From positions 1-64,000 of the forward strand of contig NZ_BAGA01000144.1 of the NCBI RefSeq assembly GCF_000308595.1: a stretch of 64,000 bases of DNA, read 5' to 3'. Below are positions 1 to 9,054 of this stretch, one piece after another; within the stretch, counting starts at the first letter, position 1, and every line of letters begins with the position of its first letter. Under the pieces are notes generated by a model, which was given only the letters and a program-made list of their open reading frames with translations, searched no databases and was not told the DNA's origin. Position numbers and translations under genes: made by a program. This stretch comes from Nocardia higoensis NBRC 100133 (GTDB taxonomy: Bacteria; Actinomycetota; Actinomycetes; Mycobacteriales; Mycobacteriaceae).

Positions 1-841
1 ACAGCCGCCCGCCGGTTCGAGCGGCCCCTCACTGCCTCCGCGCACCGGCGCCGATCCGGCGAAGAGTGCCACGCCGATGCCGCCTCGACCGGTGCCGCCG
101 GTCCGTCCGCGTCCGCCCGCCGATATCTCGATGGGCGAGCCGACCCGGCCACACGCAGGCACCCCGCGCCCGGTACCACCCGCCGGACCCGCGCAGAACG
201 GCACGTCCCAGGTTCCCGGCAGGCCGGTGAACGGCCCCGTGCCACCGGCCGCCCCGGCGCCCAACCGCTCGGATTCGACTCCGAACGGACCGCTGCCCGG
301 TCCGAGCGGACCCGGCGTGTTCCGGAGCGGGCCCGGCCCGAGCGCCGGTGGTCCGGACTCGGCCTCGAACGGTCCCGGCGGGGTTCCGCACCGTCCCGGC
401 GCGGTTTCGAACGGCACCGATCATGTCGCCGACGGGCCGGGTGCGGCGTCGAGCGGATCGAACGACCCCAGCGCCTTCCCCGGATCCGGCGCTCGGAGCG
501 GACCCGGCGCATTCCCGGCCGGTCCGGGCCCGGCGCCGAATCGCCCGGGCTCGGTGCCGAACGGACCCGGACGCGGTCCGAACGCGCCGGTGCCGCCCGG
601 TCCCGGTACCTCCGGTGAATCTCCGCGCGGCGCAACGGATCCCGGCGAGCCCTCCGGCGACAACCGGGCCAGCATCGAGAATTGGATGGCCGAACTGCGT
701 TCCTCGCGGCGCCGCACACAGGCGGCCGACGACGAAAGCCGCGGCTCGCAGCCCGGCGCCGACGAAGGCCGCCACCACAGTGGTGACGACCAGTCGGTGA
801 GCGTCGACGAACTGCTGCGCCGTCAGGACGACGAGGACTGA
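1..841 (+). CDS. C-terminal part of a Pro/Gly/Asn-rich low-complexity protein (5' end outside window)
   Basis: The frame is open from the first base, so the start lies upstream and only the last ~279 residues are visible. Most of the segment is disordered Pro-Gly-Ser-Asn sequence with recurring PNGP and SGPG motifs and no recognisable domain. The last 60 residues change character: an amphipathic stretch (ENWMAELRSSRRR) is followed by an acidic tail ending VDELLRRQDDED, which could be a short docking motif. The stop overlaps the 3' end of the convergent DUF2339 gene by 19 bp. Codon bias on this strand and the structured tail make it more likely real than a shadow of the opposite strand. Function unknown. 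Confidence 0.6.
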   Translation, partial: QPPAGSSGPSLPPRTGADPAKSATPMPPRPVPPVRPRPPADISMGEPTRPHAGTPRPVPPAGPAQNGTSQVPGRPVNGPVPPAAPAPNRSDSTPNGPLPGPSGPGVFRSGPGPSAGGPDSASNGPGGVPHRPGAVSNGTDHVADGPGAASSGSNDPSAFPGSGARSGPGAFPAGPGPAPNRPGSVPNGPGRGPNAPVPPGPGTSGESPRGATDPGEPSGDNRASIENWMAELRSSRRRTQAADDESRGSQPGADEGRHHSGDDQSVSVDELLRRQDDED

Positions 842-3630
842 CCTCCCGCCGGGCCGGGCTCCCCGGCCCGCCCGGCGTCCGGAGCCGCGGAGCCGCCGTC
901 GACGACCTGCCCGGCCTTCCGGGGCGCGGAACCGCCGTCCGCGCTCCGCCCGGCGTCCGGAGCCGTGGACGCGCCGTCCCCGGACGTGCCGGCTCCGGCA
1001 TCTGGGGCGGCGAACAGCCCTGTGCGCGAACGCTCTTCGGCGGTCGCGCGGTCGGCAACGCGCCCGGGCGCGTTCTGCGCACCGGATTCGGAACCGGCGT
1101 GTCCCCGCGGCCGGTCCGCGGATGCGCCGGCTTCGGCGAAGGCGCGGGCATAGCGGGTCCCGGTGAGCAGCAGCAGGACGCCGACGGCGAGGAAGGCGAT
1201 CACCCGGACGAATCCGTCGAGGGTCGCCAGGTCGAAGAGGAGGAGTTTGGCGATGGCCGCCGCTGTCAGCAGCAGGCCGGAACCGAGCGCCACCTTGGCG
1301 ATCGCCCCCGATTCCGCCGACAGGTTGCGCAGGCCGTAGAACAGCGCGCCGGTCGCGCTCGCCATCCACAGAATGGTGGCCACGCTGTGCCCGACGACGA
1401 ACCCGTCCGCCCCGCCCACGGCGACGCCGATCGCGACCGATGCGGCGCTCACCAGGTACAGCGCCGCCACGCTCGCCGCGACCCACACCACCGATTCCTC
1501 GGCGCCACGGGCGGAAGCGTCGGCCGCACCGATCCGGCGCAGGCTCCACACGGTCGCCGCCAGGACGGCCAGCCCGGCGACGGCCGCCACGGCGGTGCCC
1601 GCACCCAGGTCGTCCTGCGCGATCCACCGGGAGGCGAGGGTTGCCGGGCCCGCATCGGACAGGAAGGCCAGTCCGCCGATGACGCCGAATGCCGCGCCGA
1701 TACCCGCCGCGACGCGCGAGCGCTGCTGCCCGGCCACACCGGTGAACCCGAGCGCCACCAGGAACAGCGCGATGGGCAGTGTCCGCGAATTCGTCCCGCC
1801 GACACAGGCTTCCAGCAGTGCCACCGCACCGAGGACCGCCGCGACCGTCGCGGTGTGTCCGGGAATTCCGGTCAGCGCGCGCGATTTCGGCAGGAGATGG
1901 GCCGCCGACACCGTCAGCAGCACGGCCGCGTAGACGATGGCGACGACGACGGCGGTCCACCGGTCGAGCAGGGCGGGCGCGGCCACCGGCAGCGGTGTGG
2001 CCGCCGCCGCCAGCGCGAGGCTCGCCGTGAGATCGGCGGGCCGGATCCGCACCACCAGCAGGGCGCCTGCCAATCCGACCAACGCGATCGCGACCGACGC
2101 CGCCATCAACGTGCCGACCTGCTCGCGGGGAGTTTCCATCGCGGCCGCCGTGATGAAGGCGATCGCCGCGACCACCACCGGCAGTGTCCGGGCTACGTGC
2201 AGATACGGCCAGTCGCGCACCCGGTGCACCAGCAGCCAGCTCAGCTGCAGGACGATCAGGAAGCTCAGCAGCACCGTCCCGGTCGTCACGAACGGCGCCG
2301 ACGCCGCGGCGCCCGCCACCACCAGTACCGCCAGCGGCTGCGAATTCCACCGCACCGCCAGGGCCACGCCACCGGCCGCGACCCCGAGCGCCACACCGAA
2401 TCCCGGCACCGGATGCAGCCAGTCGTAGATGGCGGTCACCGCGACCACATCCAGATACGCGCCCGCGATCCCGGTGGCCGCCAACGCTGTTGCGCCGACC
2501 CGCCCACCGGCCCGGCCCGCCACCCGGATCCCCGCCCCGACCAACGCCGCCGAGAGCACCGCACCGGCCACGACTCTCGGCACGGGCCCGAACAAGCCCG
2601 CCTGCGCCGCCAGCACCAGCAACATGACGACGCCGATCAAGGTCACCGCGACCCCTGCGACAGCCAGGAGTCGGCTGATCATCCCGTCGCGCTGCCACCA
2701 CGGAGTCGCATTCGGGTAGCCTCGCGCATGCGCTGCCGAAGGCGGGCCATCCGGACGCGGTGCGCCCCACGAGGGCATCGGGGCTGGTACGTAACCGGGC
2801 CGGTATCCCGGTCGCGGCCTCCCCGGCATACCCGGCGCCCCCGTTGGGCCGGGGGCAGGCGGCGCCCCCGGCCCAACGGGACCGCCGAACAGTCCGGGCA
2901 CGCCGGTACCCCCCGATCCGCCGAACGACCCCGGCACACCGGAACCCCCGGCACCACCGAACGACCCCGGCACACCGGAACCCCCGGCACCACCGAACAA
3001 CGCCGGCACACCGGAACCCCCGCGCCCACCGGATAACCCGGGCGTCGCCGGCCGACCCGGAATCCCCGGCGTCGCTGATCGACCCGCGCCGACCGGGACA
3101 CCGGCACCACCCACCACACCCGGCTGTCCGGTCCCGCCCGGCTCCCGAGCGGTCACCGGGGGCACGTGCGGCCCCGTCCCGGCGGGCTCAGCCGAAGTAC
3201 CCTCCGCGGGCACATCCTCGGTCGACCTACCCGTCCGGCTCCACGGCGGTGCGCCGCCCGAATCGGCGATCGGGCGTGGAACACCTTCGGCATCGGCGGG
3301 GGATGTCGCGCCCGATCGAGGCGCCGATCCGGGCTCGGGCGCGCCGGATTCGGTCGCCACCTCGGTCGCGGCGTCGGCCCCCTGGAGGTGCGTGGCCTCA
3401 TCGGCCGCATCGCTCACCGAGTCGGTGGGCTCGCCCGCGCCGGGAGCCGCGGAGTTCCGCGTCGAAGGGGCCGGTCCCCGCCGTACACCCACCGCACCCG
3501 TGTCGAAGGACGCGAGCACTTGACGGTGCAGGAGATCCAAGTCGCGCCCGAGAGCGCCCATCTGCGTTCCCAGCGCGGTGAACTCACCGGAGAGTCGGGA
3601 GACCAGCGCCGGGTCGATCGAACCAGTCAT
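823..3630 (-). CDS. DUF2339 family polytopic membrane protein
   Basis: A 935-residue protein with three parts. Residues 1-50 form a short helical/coiled-coil-like head (LSGEFTALGTQMGALGRDLD). Residues ~50-310 are a Pro/Gly/Ala-rich linker with collagen-like repeats. The remainder is a long series of hydrophobic segments, about 20 possible membrane helices, ending in a disordered Ser/Gly/Ala tail. This architecture fits the DUF2339 predicted membrane protein family, whose biochemical role is unknown. The ATG at 3630 begins the conserved head. The gene is convergent with and overlaps the preceding Pro-rich gene. The linker is unusually long and repetitive compared with typical family members as I know them. 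Confidence 0.85.
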   Translation of the reverse strand: MTGSIDPALVSRLSGEFTALGTQMGALGRDLDLLHRQVLASFDTGAVGVRRGPAPSTRNSAAPGAGEPTDSVSDAADEATHLQGADAATEVATESGAPEPGSAPRSGATSPADAEGVPRPIADSGGAPPWSRTGRSTEDVPAEGTSAEPAGTGPHVPPVTAREPGGTGQPGVVGGAGVPVGAGRSATPGIPGRPATPGLSGGRGGSGVPALFGGAGGSGVPGSFGGAGGSGVPGSFGGSGGTGVPGLFGGPVGPGAPPAPGPTGAPGMPGRPRPGYRPGYVPAPMPSWGAPRPDGPPSAAHARGYPNATPWWQRDGMISRLLAVAGVAVTLIGVVMLLVLAAQAGLFGPVPRVVAGAVLSAALVGAGIRVAGRAGGRVGATALAATGIAGAYLDVVAVTAIYDWLHPVPGFGVALGVAAGGVALAVRWNSQPLAVLVVAGAAASAPFVTTGTVLLSFLIVLQLSWLLVHRVRDWPYLHVARTLPVVVAAIAFITAAAMETPREQVGTLMAASVAIALVGLAGALLVVRIRPADLTASLALAAAATPLPVAAPALLDRWTAVVVAIVYAAVLLTVSAAHLLPKSRALTGIPGHTATVAAVLGAVALLEACVGGTNSRTLPIALFLVALGFTGVAGQQRSRVAAGIGAAFGVIGGLAFLSDAGPATLASRWIAQDDLGAGTAVAAVAGLAVLAATVWSLRRIGAADASARGAEESVVWVAASVAALYLVSAASVAIGVAVGGADGFVVGHSVATILWMASATGALFYGLRNLSAESGAIAKVALGSGLLLTAAAIAKLLLFDLATLDGFVRVIAFLAVGVLLLLTGTRYARAFAEAGASADRPRGHAGSESGAQNAPGRVADRATAEERSRTGLFAAPDAGAGTSGDGASTAPDAGRSADGGSAPRKAGQVVDGGSAAPDAGRAGEPGPAGGQSSSS
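2885..3028. repeat. 36-bp tandem repeat (four units) inside the DUF2339 gene
   Basis: Units begin with CCGAAC at 2885, 2921, 2957 and 2993. The units at 2921 and 2957 are identical over 36 bp; the outer two are diverged. On the coding (minus) strand each unit encodes a 12-residue Gly-rich block of the type GGAGGSGVPGSF. Because 36 is a multiple of 3, gain or loss of units keeps the frame and would change linker length. Confidence 0.9.
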
Positions 3631-3770
3631 GGATCCATGGTCGGGTTCCCGGCGCCACCCGACATGAGTAGAAACACCCGCCGGGCCGCGGGAGATCTAC
3701 CCGAATCCCGCGGTCGGCGCGCCATCGGGACAGCCCGTCCGAACGCATCCGCGCAGGACCGTGCTTCGGG

Positions 3771-4229
3771 TCAGCGTGAGGGAGCGGGCATGCTGATCAC
3801 CCGGCGCACCGCCTCGATCACCGCACGCCTTCCGGGCATGGCCAGCGCGCCGGGCGTGGGTTCGGCGGCCCAGTGCCAGCCACGATCGGAATCGGTGGTG
3901 GGCAGCAGGATGTGACGGCCGCCGGGGACGACGGTGACGTGGTGTTCGGCCAGTTCGTGGCGGACCTGCACGTCGACCGGCGACATCGGGCTGGGCGGGG
4001 TGACCAGGAAAGTCCAGGTGCGTTCACCGGGATCGGCGATCACGGGGACGGGGTAGGAACAGTTCAGTGCCCCGAGCACGTCGTGGCCGAGGCCGGGCGG
4101 CATGACGAGGGCTCCCAGGACACTGCCGGTGGTGACGACGGGGCGGCCGCCGAGCAGTTGCACGGGCAGGCCGTACTGGTCCTGCAACAGCAGCGCCGCT
4201 TCCTGGGACGAATGGCAGCGTTCGAACAT
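3771..4229 (-). CDS. Conserved hypothetical protein, 152 aa
   Basis: Not assigned to a family with confidence. The protein is a compact mix of strands and helices without signal peptide or membrane segment. Recognisable stretches are LQDQYGLPVQLLGGRP near the start and a central HELAEHHVTVVPGGRHILLP-like segment, which suggest a small globular domain of the kind seen near regulators in actinomycetes. ATG at 4229 has a GAGGAG element about 11 nt upstream. It lies 13 bp downstream of a possible 46-residue ORF on the same strand and is divergent from the XRE regulator gene, so it may be a target or partner of that regulator. Confidence 0.65.
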   Translation of the reverse strand: MFERCHSSQEAALLLQDQYGLPVQLLGGRPVVTTGSVLGALVMPPGLGHDVLGALNCSYPVPVIADPGERTWTFLVTPPSPMSPVDVQVRHELAEHHVTVVPGGRHILLPTTDSDRGWHWAAEPTPGALAMPGRRAVIEAVRRVISMPAPSR

Positions 4230-4242
4230 CGCGCGGGGCTCC

Positions 4243-4383
4243 TCAGACGGTGGTGGTGAACGAGTGACGGATCGGGACCGAGGGGTGTAGTCGCCCGTTT
4301 CCGATTCCGGCGCGTGCGCGCGGTCGGCGCGCGAGAATTGCGGACAATGCCTGTGGTGCGGTAGCGCTCGGCATCGTGATCAT
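4243..4383 (-). CDS. Possible small ORF (46 aa) ahead of the 152-aa gene
   Basis: A short frame from ATG at 4383 (MITMPSATAPQ...) ends 13 bp before the start of the 152-aa gene on the same strand, so it could be a leader or small partner. The product is basic with an Ala/Arg-rich centre and no recognised domain. The upstream GC-rich segment gives only a weak ribosome site, and the frame extends in phase to 4434. Low confidence. The rest of the 4230-4547 gap holds the divergent promoters of this gene and the XRE gene. Confidence 0.25.
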   Translation of the reverse strand: MITMPSATAPQALSAILARRPRARAGIGNGRLHPSVPIRHSFTTTV

Positions 4384-4547
4384 GTGCCGCCCCTGCCTTC
4401 TCAACAATGGGTTCTCAAAGTTGCGGAAGGACAACGGTATTCCAACTAGCGTCCTGAGAGTCGTACGTAATGTCCCACTTCACGACCGATACAAGGCCTA
4501 CCGTCGGTATCCTGAAACGTGGATGTAACAAAAGAGGGCGCGAGGTC

Positions 4548-5738
4548 ATGGACGATTCTTCGATCGGTGTACGCATCAGGCGCTTTCGTGGTAAAGCGCT
4601 GACTCAACGCCAGCTGGCCGATCAGGCCGGCGTGAGCGTCGATCTGGTGCGCAAGCTGGAGCAGGGTGGCAGGCAGACCGCCTCGATCGCCAGCCTGCAG
4701 AAGATCGCGCGCGCCCTCGATGTCGACATCGCCGATCTGATCGGCAACCGCCACGGCATCCCGTCCGGCAATCCGGACGCGGGCATCGTGGCCATCCGCC
4801 GGGCGCTGACCCCGGTCGACGACCTGCTCGGCTTCGCGCCCGAAGAGGCCGCGGTCTCGCTCGACGACGGCCGCCGCGCCGTCGAGTACGCCTGGGGCGC
4901 TTACTGGTCCGGCCACTACGAGCTGTTGACCACGATTCTGCCCACCGGACTCACCCAGCTGCGCGCGACCGTGCACGCCGCCCGCAACGGCTCGGTCGCC
5001 CCGGCGAACGAACTGCTGGCCCGGATGTACTGGGTGACCGGCTGCACGCTGGTGCATCTCGGGCAGACCGATCCGGCCTTCCTGTCGATCCGGCTGGCGC
5101 TGGCCGCCGCCGAGCGCGGTGACGACCCGTTGCTGCTGGCCACCATTCGCGGCTCGGTGGCCTGGCAGCTGCTGGTTCAGGGCCGCTACGCCGAATCCCG
5201 TGGCGTGGCACTGCGTGCGGCGAGCGAGCTGGAGCCGGACGGCGAGGTGGCGCCCGCGCATCTGTCCGCCTACGGCTCGTTGGTGCTGCAGGGCGCCACC
5301 GCGGCCGGGCGCGCCCAGAACGTGCCGGACGCGCTGGCACTGCTGGAAGCGGCCGGCGAGGTGGCACTGCGCCTCGGCGTCGATCGGCAGGATTACGAAA
5401 CCTATTTCGGCCCTTCCCAAGTGGTCATGCAGACGGTGGACGTGAACGTCTCCGCCGAGCGCTACCCGGAGGCGCTCACCGCCGCCGCGCAGATGCCGGT
5501 CAACGGCGGACTGCCGCAGGCATCGCGGGCGCGGCACCTCGCCGATACCGCGGTGGCCTGGACCAGGACCGGGCAATACGGCCGGGCGCTGGGCGCACTG
5601 CTCGATGCCGAACGGGTCGGCGGCGCGGATTGGATGAAATACCAGTCGCTGCCACGCCATATCGTCTCGGAATTACTCGACAACGATCGCCGTATGCCGT
5701 TACGGGCTTTTGCGCGTCGCCTCGGTGTCAATACCTGA
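4548..5738 (+). CDS. XRE-family helix-turn-helix transcriptional regulator with TPR-like C-terminal domain
   Basis: A 396-residue protein. Residues ~5-60 form an XRE/Cro-type DNA-binding domain with the typical pattern LTQRQLADQAGVSVDLVRKL followed by the second helix pair ending in DIADLIG. The remaining ~320 residues are all-helical, Ala/Leu-rich, resembling the TPR-like sensor region common in actinomycete regulators of this type. The chosen ATG at 4548 follows a purine-rich ribosome site (GAGGGCGCGAGG); an in-frame earlier start at 4470 would add a segment that does not look coding. Divergent from the 152-aa gene. The ligand is unknown. Confidence 0.85.
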   Translation: MDDSSIGVRIRRFRGKALTQRQLADQAGVSVDLVRKLEQGGRQTASIASLQKIARALDVDIADLIGNRHGIPSGNPDAGIVAIRRALTPVDDLLGFAPEEAAVSLDDGRRAVEYAWGAYWSGHYELLTTILPTGLTQLRATVHAARNGSVAPANELLARMYWVTGCTLVHLGQTDPAFLSIRLALAAAERGDDPLLLATIRGSVAWQLLVQGRYAESRGVALRAASELEPDGEVAPAHLSAYGSLVLQGATAAGRAQNVPDALALLEAAGEVALRLGVDRQDYETYFGPSQVVMQTVDVNVSAERYPEALTAAAQMPVNGGLPQASRARHLADTAVAWTRTGQYGRALGALLDAERVGGADWMKYQSLPRHIVSELLDNDRRMPLRAFARRLGVNT

Positions 5739-5890
5739 GACACCCGGAAAGTGGAAAGACACAGATCCCGCGAGGGCTTTTTGTCGCATCCATAGGGACG
5801 CCACAGAGCGCTACCCGCCGGTAACAAGAAATGGTCTGATGGTGCCTGCCCCCAGTTGGGGAAGCAGTTCACACGACCAGAGGACCGACC

Positions 5891-6079
5891 ATGACTTCGA
5901 AGTTCACCCGCCCCGCCGCCATCGCCGCTCTCGTGCTGACCGCGGGCGCGCTGAGCGCGGGCACCGCCACCGCGGCGGCGCCCACCGCCCCCAACAACTC
6001 GGCCACCGCCGTCGCGGGTTCGGTGGAGGTGTGCATCCCGATCCCGGGCCTGCCGCTCGAAGTCGCCTTCTGCCTGTAG
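5891..6079 (+). CDS. Small secreted peptide, 62 aa, with a two-Cys C-terminus
   Basis: The first ~29 residues are a clear signal peptide: basic MTSKFTRP, hydrophobic core and an A-x-A type cleavage region (GTATAAA). The predicted mature part is only ~33 residues and ends with CIPIPGLPLEVAFCL, where two Cys 13 residues apart could form one disulfide around a Pro/Gly-rich loop. An AGAGGA ribosome site sits just upstream. It is monocistronic, downstream of the XRE regulator and ending before a strong hairpin. Family not recognised; short secreted peptides with paired Cys occur in Nocardia and relatives. Confidence 0.7.
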   Translation: MTSKFTRPAAIAALVLTAGALSAGTATAAAPTAPNNSATAVAGSVEVCIPIPGLPLEVAFCL

Positions 6080-6109
6080 TCGTCGGCGCCCCGCTCGACG
6101 CGCGGCAGG

Positions 6110-6144
6110 GGCGAGAGACCGGTCGTCGGGGACGGTCTCTCGCC
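6110..6144 (+). terminator. Strong hairpin after the small secreted peptide gene
   Basis: An 11-bp perfect stem (GGCGAGAGACC at 6110-6120 with its complement at 6134-6144) around a 13-nt loop. There is no T-run after it, as is common for actinomycete terminators. It lies between convergent genes and could serve both strands. Confidence 0.65.
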
Positions 6145-6250
6145 GGGTACCGCCCGGCGGCGCCGGGTACGTGCGGGCCGGCCGATCAGCCACCCGGGAC
6201 CCCACCACGGCCCCGGGTGGCGATCACGGAAGAAAGATCCCGGAAGGAAT

Positions 6251-7063
6251 TCAGCCGCCGATCAGCTTGCGCCAGTGATCCATCAACGGCCGCTTGGCGA
6301 TCACCGAGCCGAACCTGATCCGCCCGCGCACCACCAGATGCAGTGGCCCCAACGGCGGTGCGGTACCGACCTTGTTCTTCACACTGGCGGCGATGAGTTC
6401 GAGCCCGTCCAGATCCACCGTCGCCTCCGACGGCAGCACCAGATTCAGCGACGAACAGAAATCGTCGACGACGATTTCGACCACCTGCGTCGCCATCACC
6501 GCTTCGGTGAAATCGAGCGTGGCCGAGCCGAGCCAATTCTCGAGGTGCAGCGTCGGCGGCACATTCCACCGGCCGCGCCGGGTCACCTCCGACATCCGGC
6601 AGCGGATCACATTCGACGAGGAATCGTTCGCGAATACCGGCCGGCCGGGCGCGGGCGGGCGGTAGGCGGCGCGCGCACCGGGAAAGCCCGGGCCGTGGAA
6701 TCCCGGTCCCCGGAATGCCGGACCGGGGAACGCCGCGCCGGAGAACACCTGACCGGGGAACGAGCCCGCGCGATGCGGGCCGTGCGTATTCCCGGGGCCG
6801 ACGTAGCCGCTCGGCGGCGCCGCGGGCTGCCCGACCAACCGGATGCCGGGCAGATCGATCAGCACGGAGTTCAGTTCGCCGCGTGTCCGCGACGCCAGCG
6901 CGGTGTCCATCCGCTCGGTGAACTCCCCGAGCGAGAGCATGCCCAGACCGACCGCGCGTTGCAGCAACTGACCGACGTGTTCGCGTTCGGCGTCGGAGAC
7001 GCGCAGGTCGCGATCGCCCACCGACTCGGCCGTACGGTGGGGTTCCGGTTCGGGAGCGCCCAT
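6251..7063 (-). CDS. DUF1707 protein with LiaF-like C-terminal domain
   Basis: A 270-residue soluble protein. The N-terminal 60 residues carry the DUF1707 (SHOCT-like) signature LRVSDAEREHVGQLLQRAVG followed by GRLTLGEFTERM-like sequence (here GMLSLGEFTERMD). A Pro/Gly/Phe-rich linker of repeated FPGxxF-type units (residues ~90-140) leads to a C-terminal ~120-residue beta-rich domain (TRRGRWNVPPTLHLENWLGSATLDF...) of the kind found in LiaF-type proteins that respond to cell-wall stress. ATG at 7063 is preferred over 7099 because the extra residues are Arg-rich and unlike the family. It lies upstream of and on the same strand as nothing else; its 3' end faces the secreted peptide gene. Confidence 0.8.
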   Translation of the reverse strand: MGAPEPEPHRTAESVGDRDLRVSDAEREHVGQLLQRAVGLGMLSLGEFTERMDTALASRTRGELNSVLIDLPGIRLVGQPAAPPSGYVGPGNTHGPHRAGSFPGQVFSGAAFPGPAFRGPGFHGPGFPGARAAYRPPAPGRPVFANDSSSNVIRCRMSEVTRRGRWNVPPTLHLENWLGSATLDFTEAVMATQVVEIVVDDFCSSLNLVLPSEATVDLDGLELIAASVKNKVGTAPPLGPLHLVVRGRIRFGSVIAKRPLMDHWRKLIGG

Positions 7064-7123
7064 GACTCGAGGGTACCGACGTCGGGTGCGCCGCGGCATC
7101 AGGGCGAACCCTGATCCTGCCCC

Positions 7124-7792
7124 CTACTCGAGTCCCTGTTCGATGGCGTAGCGGGTCAGCTCGACCCGGTTGGCCAGCTGGAGTTTGCGCAGGGTGGCCT
7201 GCACGTGGTTCTCCACGGTGCGATGGCTGAGCCCGAGCCGGCCGGCGATCTGCTTGGCCGACAGGCCCTTCGCGACCATCCGCAGCACTTCGGTCTCCCG
7301 CTCGGTGAGGGCGGGCCGGTGCGGTTGGTCAGGCTGCGCGGGAGCACTGGCCATCCTGCGGTATTCGCCGAGCACGAGACCGGCCAGGCCCGGGGTGAAC
7401 ACCGGCTGACCGGCGGCCGTGGCGCGCACCGCCTCGACCAGTTCGGCGGCCGACGCGCTCTTGACCAGGTAGCCGGACGCGCCCGCCTTGATGGCGTCGA
7501 GCACGTCGTCGCGTTCGGCCGAGGCCGAGAGCACCAGCACCCGGCTGGCAGGGGAGACCCGCAGCACCTCCGCGGTCGCCAGGGCGCCGTTGCCGTCGGG
7601 CAGCTGCATGTCCATCAGCACCACGTCGGGCCGGACGGCGGCGGCGCGGCGGGTGGCCGACCCGACGCCGTCGGCGGTGGCGGCGACCTCGAATCCGGCT
7701 TCCCCCAGATCCCGGGAGACCCCGTCCCGCCACATCGGATGATCGTCGACGACCATCACCGAGATCGTCCCCGCGCTCGCGCCGTCGGTCAT
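7124..7792 (-). CDS. LuxR/NarL-family response regulator (MacR-type)
   Basis: A 222-residue response regulator. The receiver domain (residues ~10-125) shows the acidic pair in MVVDDHP, the phosphoacceptor D61 in VVLMDMQLPDG and the conserved Lys in YLVKSASAAEL. A linker leads to a LuxR-type helix-turn-helix (residues ~163-220) with LTERETEVLRMVAKGLSAKQIA and SHRTVENHVQ. It is encoded 62 bp downstream of the histidine kinase gene on the same strand and is the cognate partner. It probably binds promoters of envelope-stress genes, but no target is visible here. Confidence 0.92.
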   Translation of the reverse strand: MTDGASAGTISVMVVDDHPMWRDGVSRDLGEAGFEVAATADGVGSATRRAAAVRPDVVLMDMQLPDGNGALATAEVLRVSPASRVLVLSASAERDDVLDAIKAGASGYLVKSASAAELVEAVRATAAGQPVFTPGLAGLVLGEYRRMASAPAQPDQPHRPALTERETEVLRMVAKGLSAKQIAGRLGLSHRTVENHVQATLRKLQLANRVELTRYAIEQGLE

Positions 7793-7854
7793 CGCCCGCT
7801 CCTCTCCGCCGCACCCGGTCGGCCGGTGTCGGTTTCATCGTGCCACCGTCCGGA

Positions 7855-9054
7855 TCAGCCGCGCGGCACCCGGAATTCCCATTCGGCCCCGTCGCCCTCG
7901 TCGCCGCTGCCGCCCCCGAGCAGTTCCGCGCTGCCGCCCAGTGCCGCGATCCGGCCGACGATCGACCGCGAAACCCCCATCCGCCCTTCGGCTTCGGCCT
8001 CGGCCAGCCGTCCCGGCGCGATGCCGGGTCCGTCGTCGCGCACGCTGACGATCAGCTCGTCGCCGGTATCCTCCAGCAGCACATAGGCTTTCGCCTCCGA
8101 TCCGGCGTGCAGCTCCACATTGGCCAGCGCGGTCGCGACGGCAGCGGCGATCTCCCCGGCCATCCACGGCCCGACCGGCACCGGCTCCCCCGGCGTCGAC
8201 ACGAACACCTTCGGCGTGGCGTAGGCGGTGAGCAGGCCGCGCAGATCCACCTCGGCATCCCCGTTGCCGCGGCGTCCGGCGGCGTGCCTGCCGCCCTGTT
8301 CGGACAGCAGAACCCGCAGCGCGACTTCCTGTTCGCCCGCGCGGACGGCCAGTTCCTCGGTCGGACCGCCGATCTCGGTGCCCCGGCGTTTGATGTAGCT
8401 GAGGACCTGGAGCACGCCGTCGTGCACCTCGCGGGCGAGTCGCTCGCGCTCCTCGGCGGCCGCGGTCAGCCGCACGGCGCGGCGCACCTGGTCCTGGGCG
8501 CGCCGGGCGGTATCGGCGGCCAGTCCGAGCGCGAGCCCGACCGAGACCAGCACCGGCGCGGTGGCATCGGTCCACACATCGGCGCCCCACTGCTCGCGCA
8601 CGGTGATGATCGCCGCCGAGATCAGCAGCCCGGAGGTCACGCCGAGCACCGGGCCGCGCAGGATCGCCGCGGAGATCACCGCATTGGCCGCCCACATGGT
8701 CGTCGGCAGGGTCTGGTGGCCGTGGTACCAGTCGTACTCGGCGACCAGGCGGGTCGCCGCGATGAGCCCGATCACCACGATGTGGTCGCCGACAACCACC
8801 GCGGTACGCCACCGCACGACCTCGGTGCGCCACTGCGAGAGCATCAGCGCCGATACGCCCGACCAGACCACCATCAGGGCAATGAAAACCCAGCTCAGGC
8901 GCTGATTCTCGTAATAGGGCACCGAGGCGATCTGCTGGCCGATCGCATACAACAGCGTGACCAGCCGGAACGCCTGCACCGCCCGCCACAGGGGCGCCGT
9001 GGCGGTGTCGTCGGCGCTGGGCTCGACGGGCCCGACGCGCGCGGCCGGGCTCAT
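7855..9054 (-). CDS. MacS-family sensor histidine kinase
   Basis: A 399-residue kinase. Five or six membrane helices (residues ~25-180) form the sensor region with little extracellular sequence. Then follow the HisKA_3 dimerisation helix with the phosphoacceptor H211 in LAREVHDGVLQ, and a HATPase domain with an N-box (LANVELHAG), DDGPGIAPG and a final GRMGVSRSIVGR element. The layout matches the MacS group of actinobacterial NarL-type kinases. ATG at 9052-9054 overlaps the TGA of the upstream AI-2E permease gene (ATGA), so the two are translationally coupled, which ties the kinase to that permease. Confidence 0.9.
   Translation of the reverse strand: MSPAARVGPVEPSADDTATAPLWRAVQAFRLVTLLYAIGQQIASVPYYENQRLSWVFIALMVVWSGVSALMLSQWRTEVVRWRTAVVVGDHIVVIGLIAATRLVAEYDWYHGHQTLPTTMWAANAVISAAILRGPVLGVTSGLLISAAIITVREQWGADVWTDATAPVLVSVGLALGLAADTARRAQDQVRRAVRLTAAAEERERLAREVHDGVLQVLSYIKRRGTEIGGPTEELAVRAGEQEVALRVLLSEQGGRHAAGRRGNGDAEVDLRGLLTAYATPKVFVSTPGEPVPVGPWMAGEIAAAVATALANVELHAGSEAKAYVLLEDTGDELIVSVRDDGPGIAPGRLAEAEAEGRMGVSRSIVGRIAALGGSAELLGGGSGDEGDGAEWEFRVPRG

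Noticed and set aside
29..2770. 913-aa antisense/alternative frame at the left end
   Set aside because: Arg/Gly-rich shadow of the DUF2339 and Pro-rich genes.
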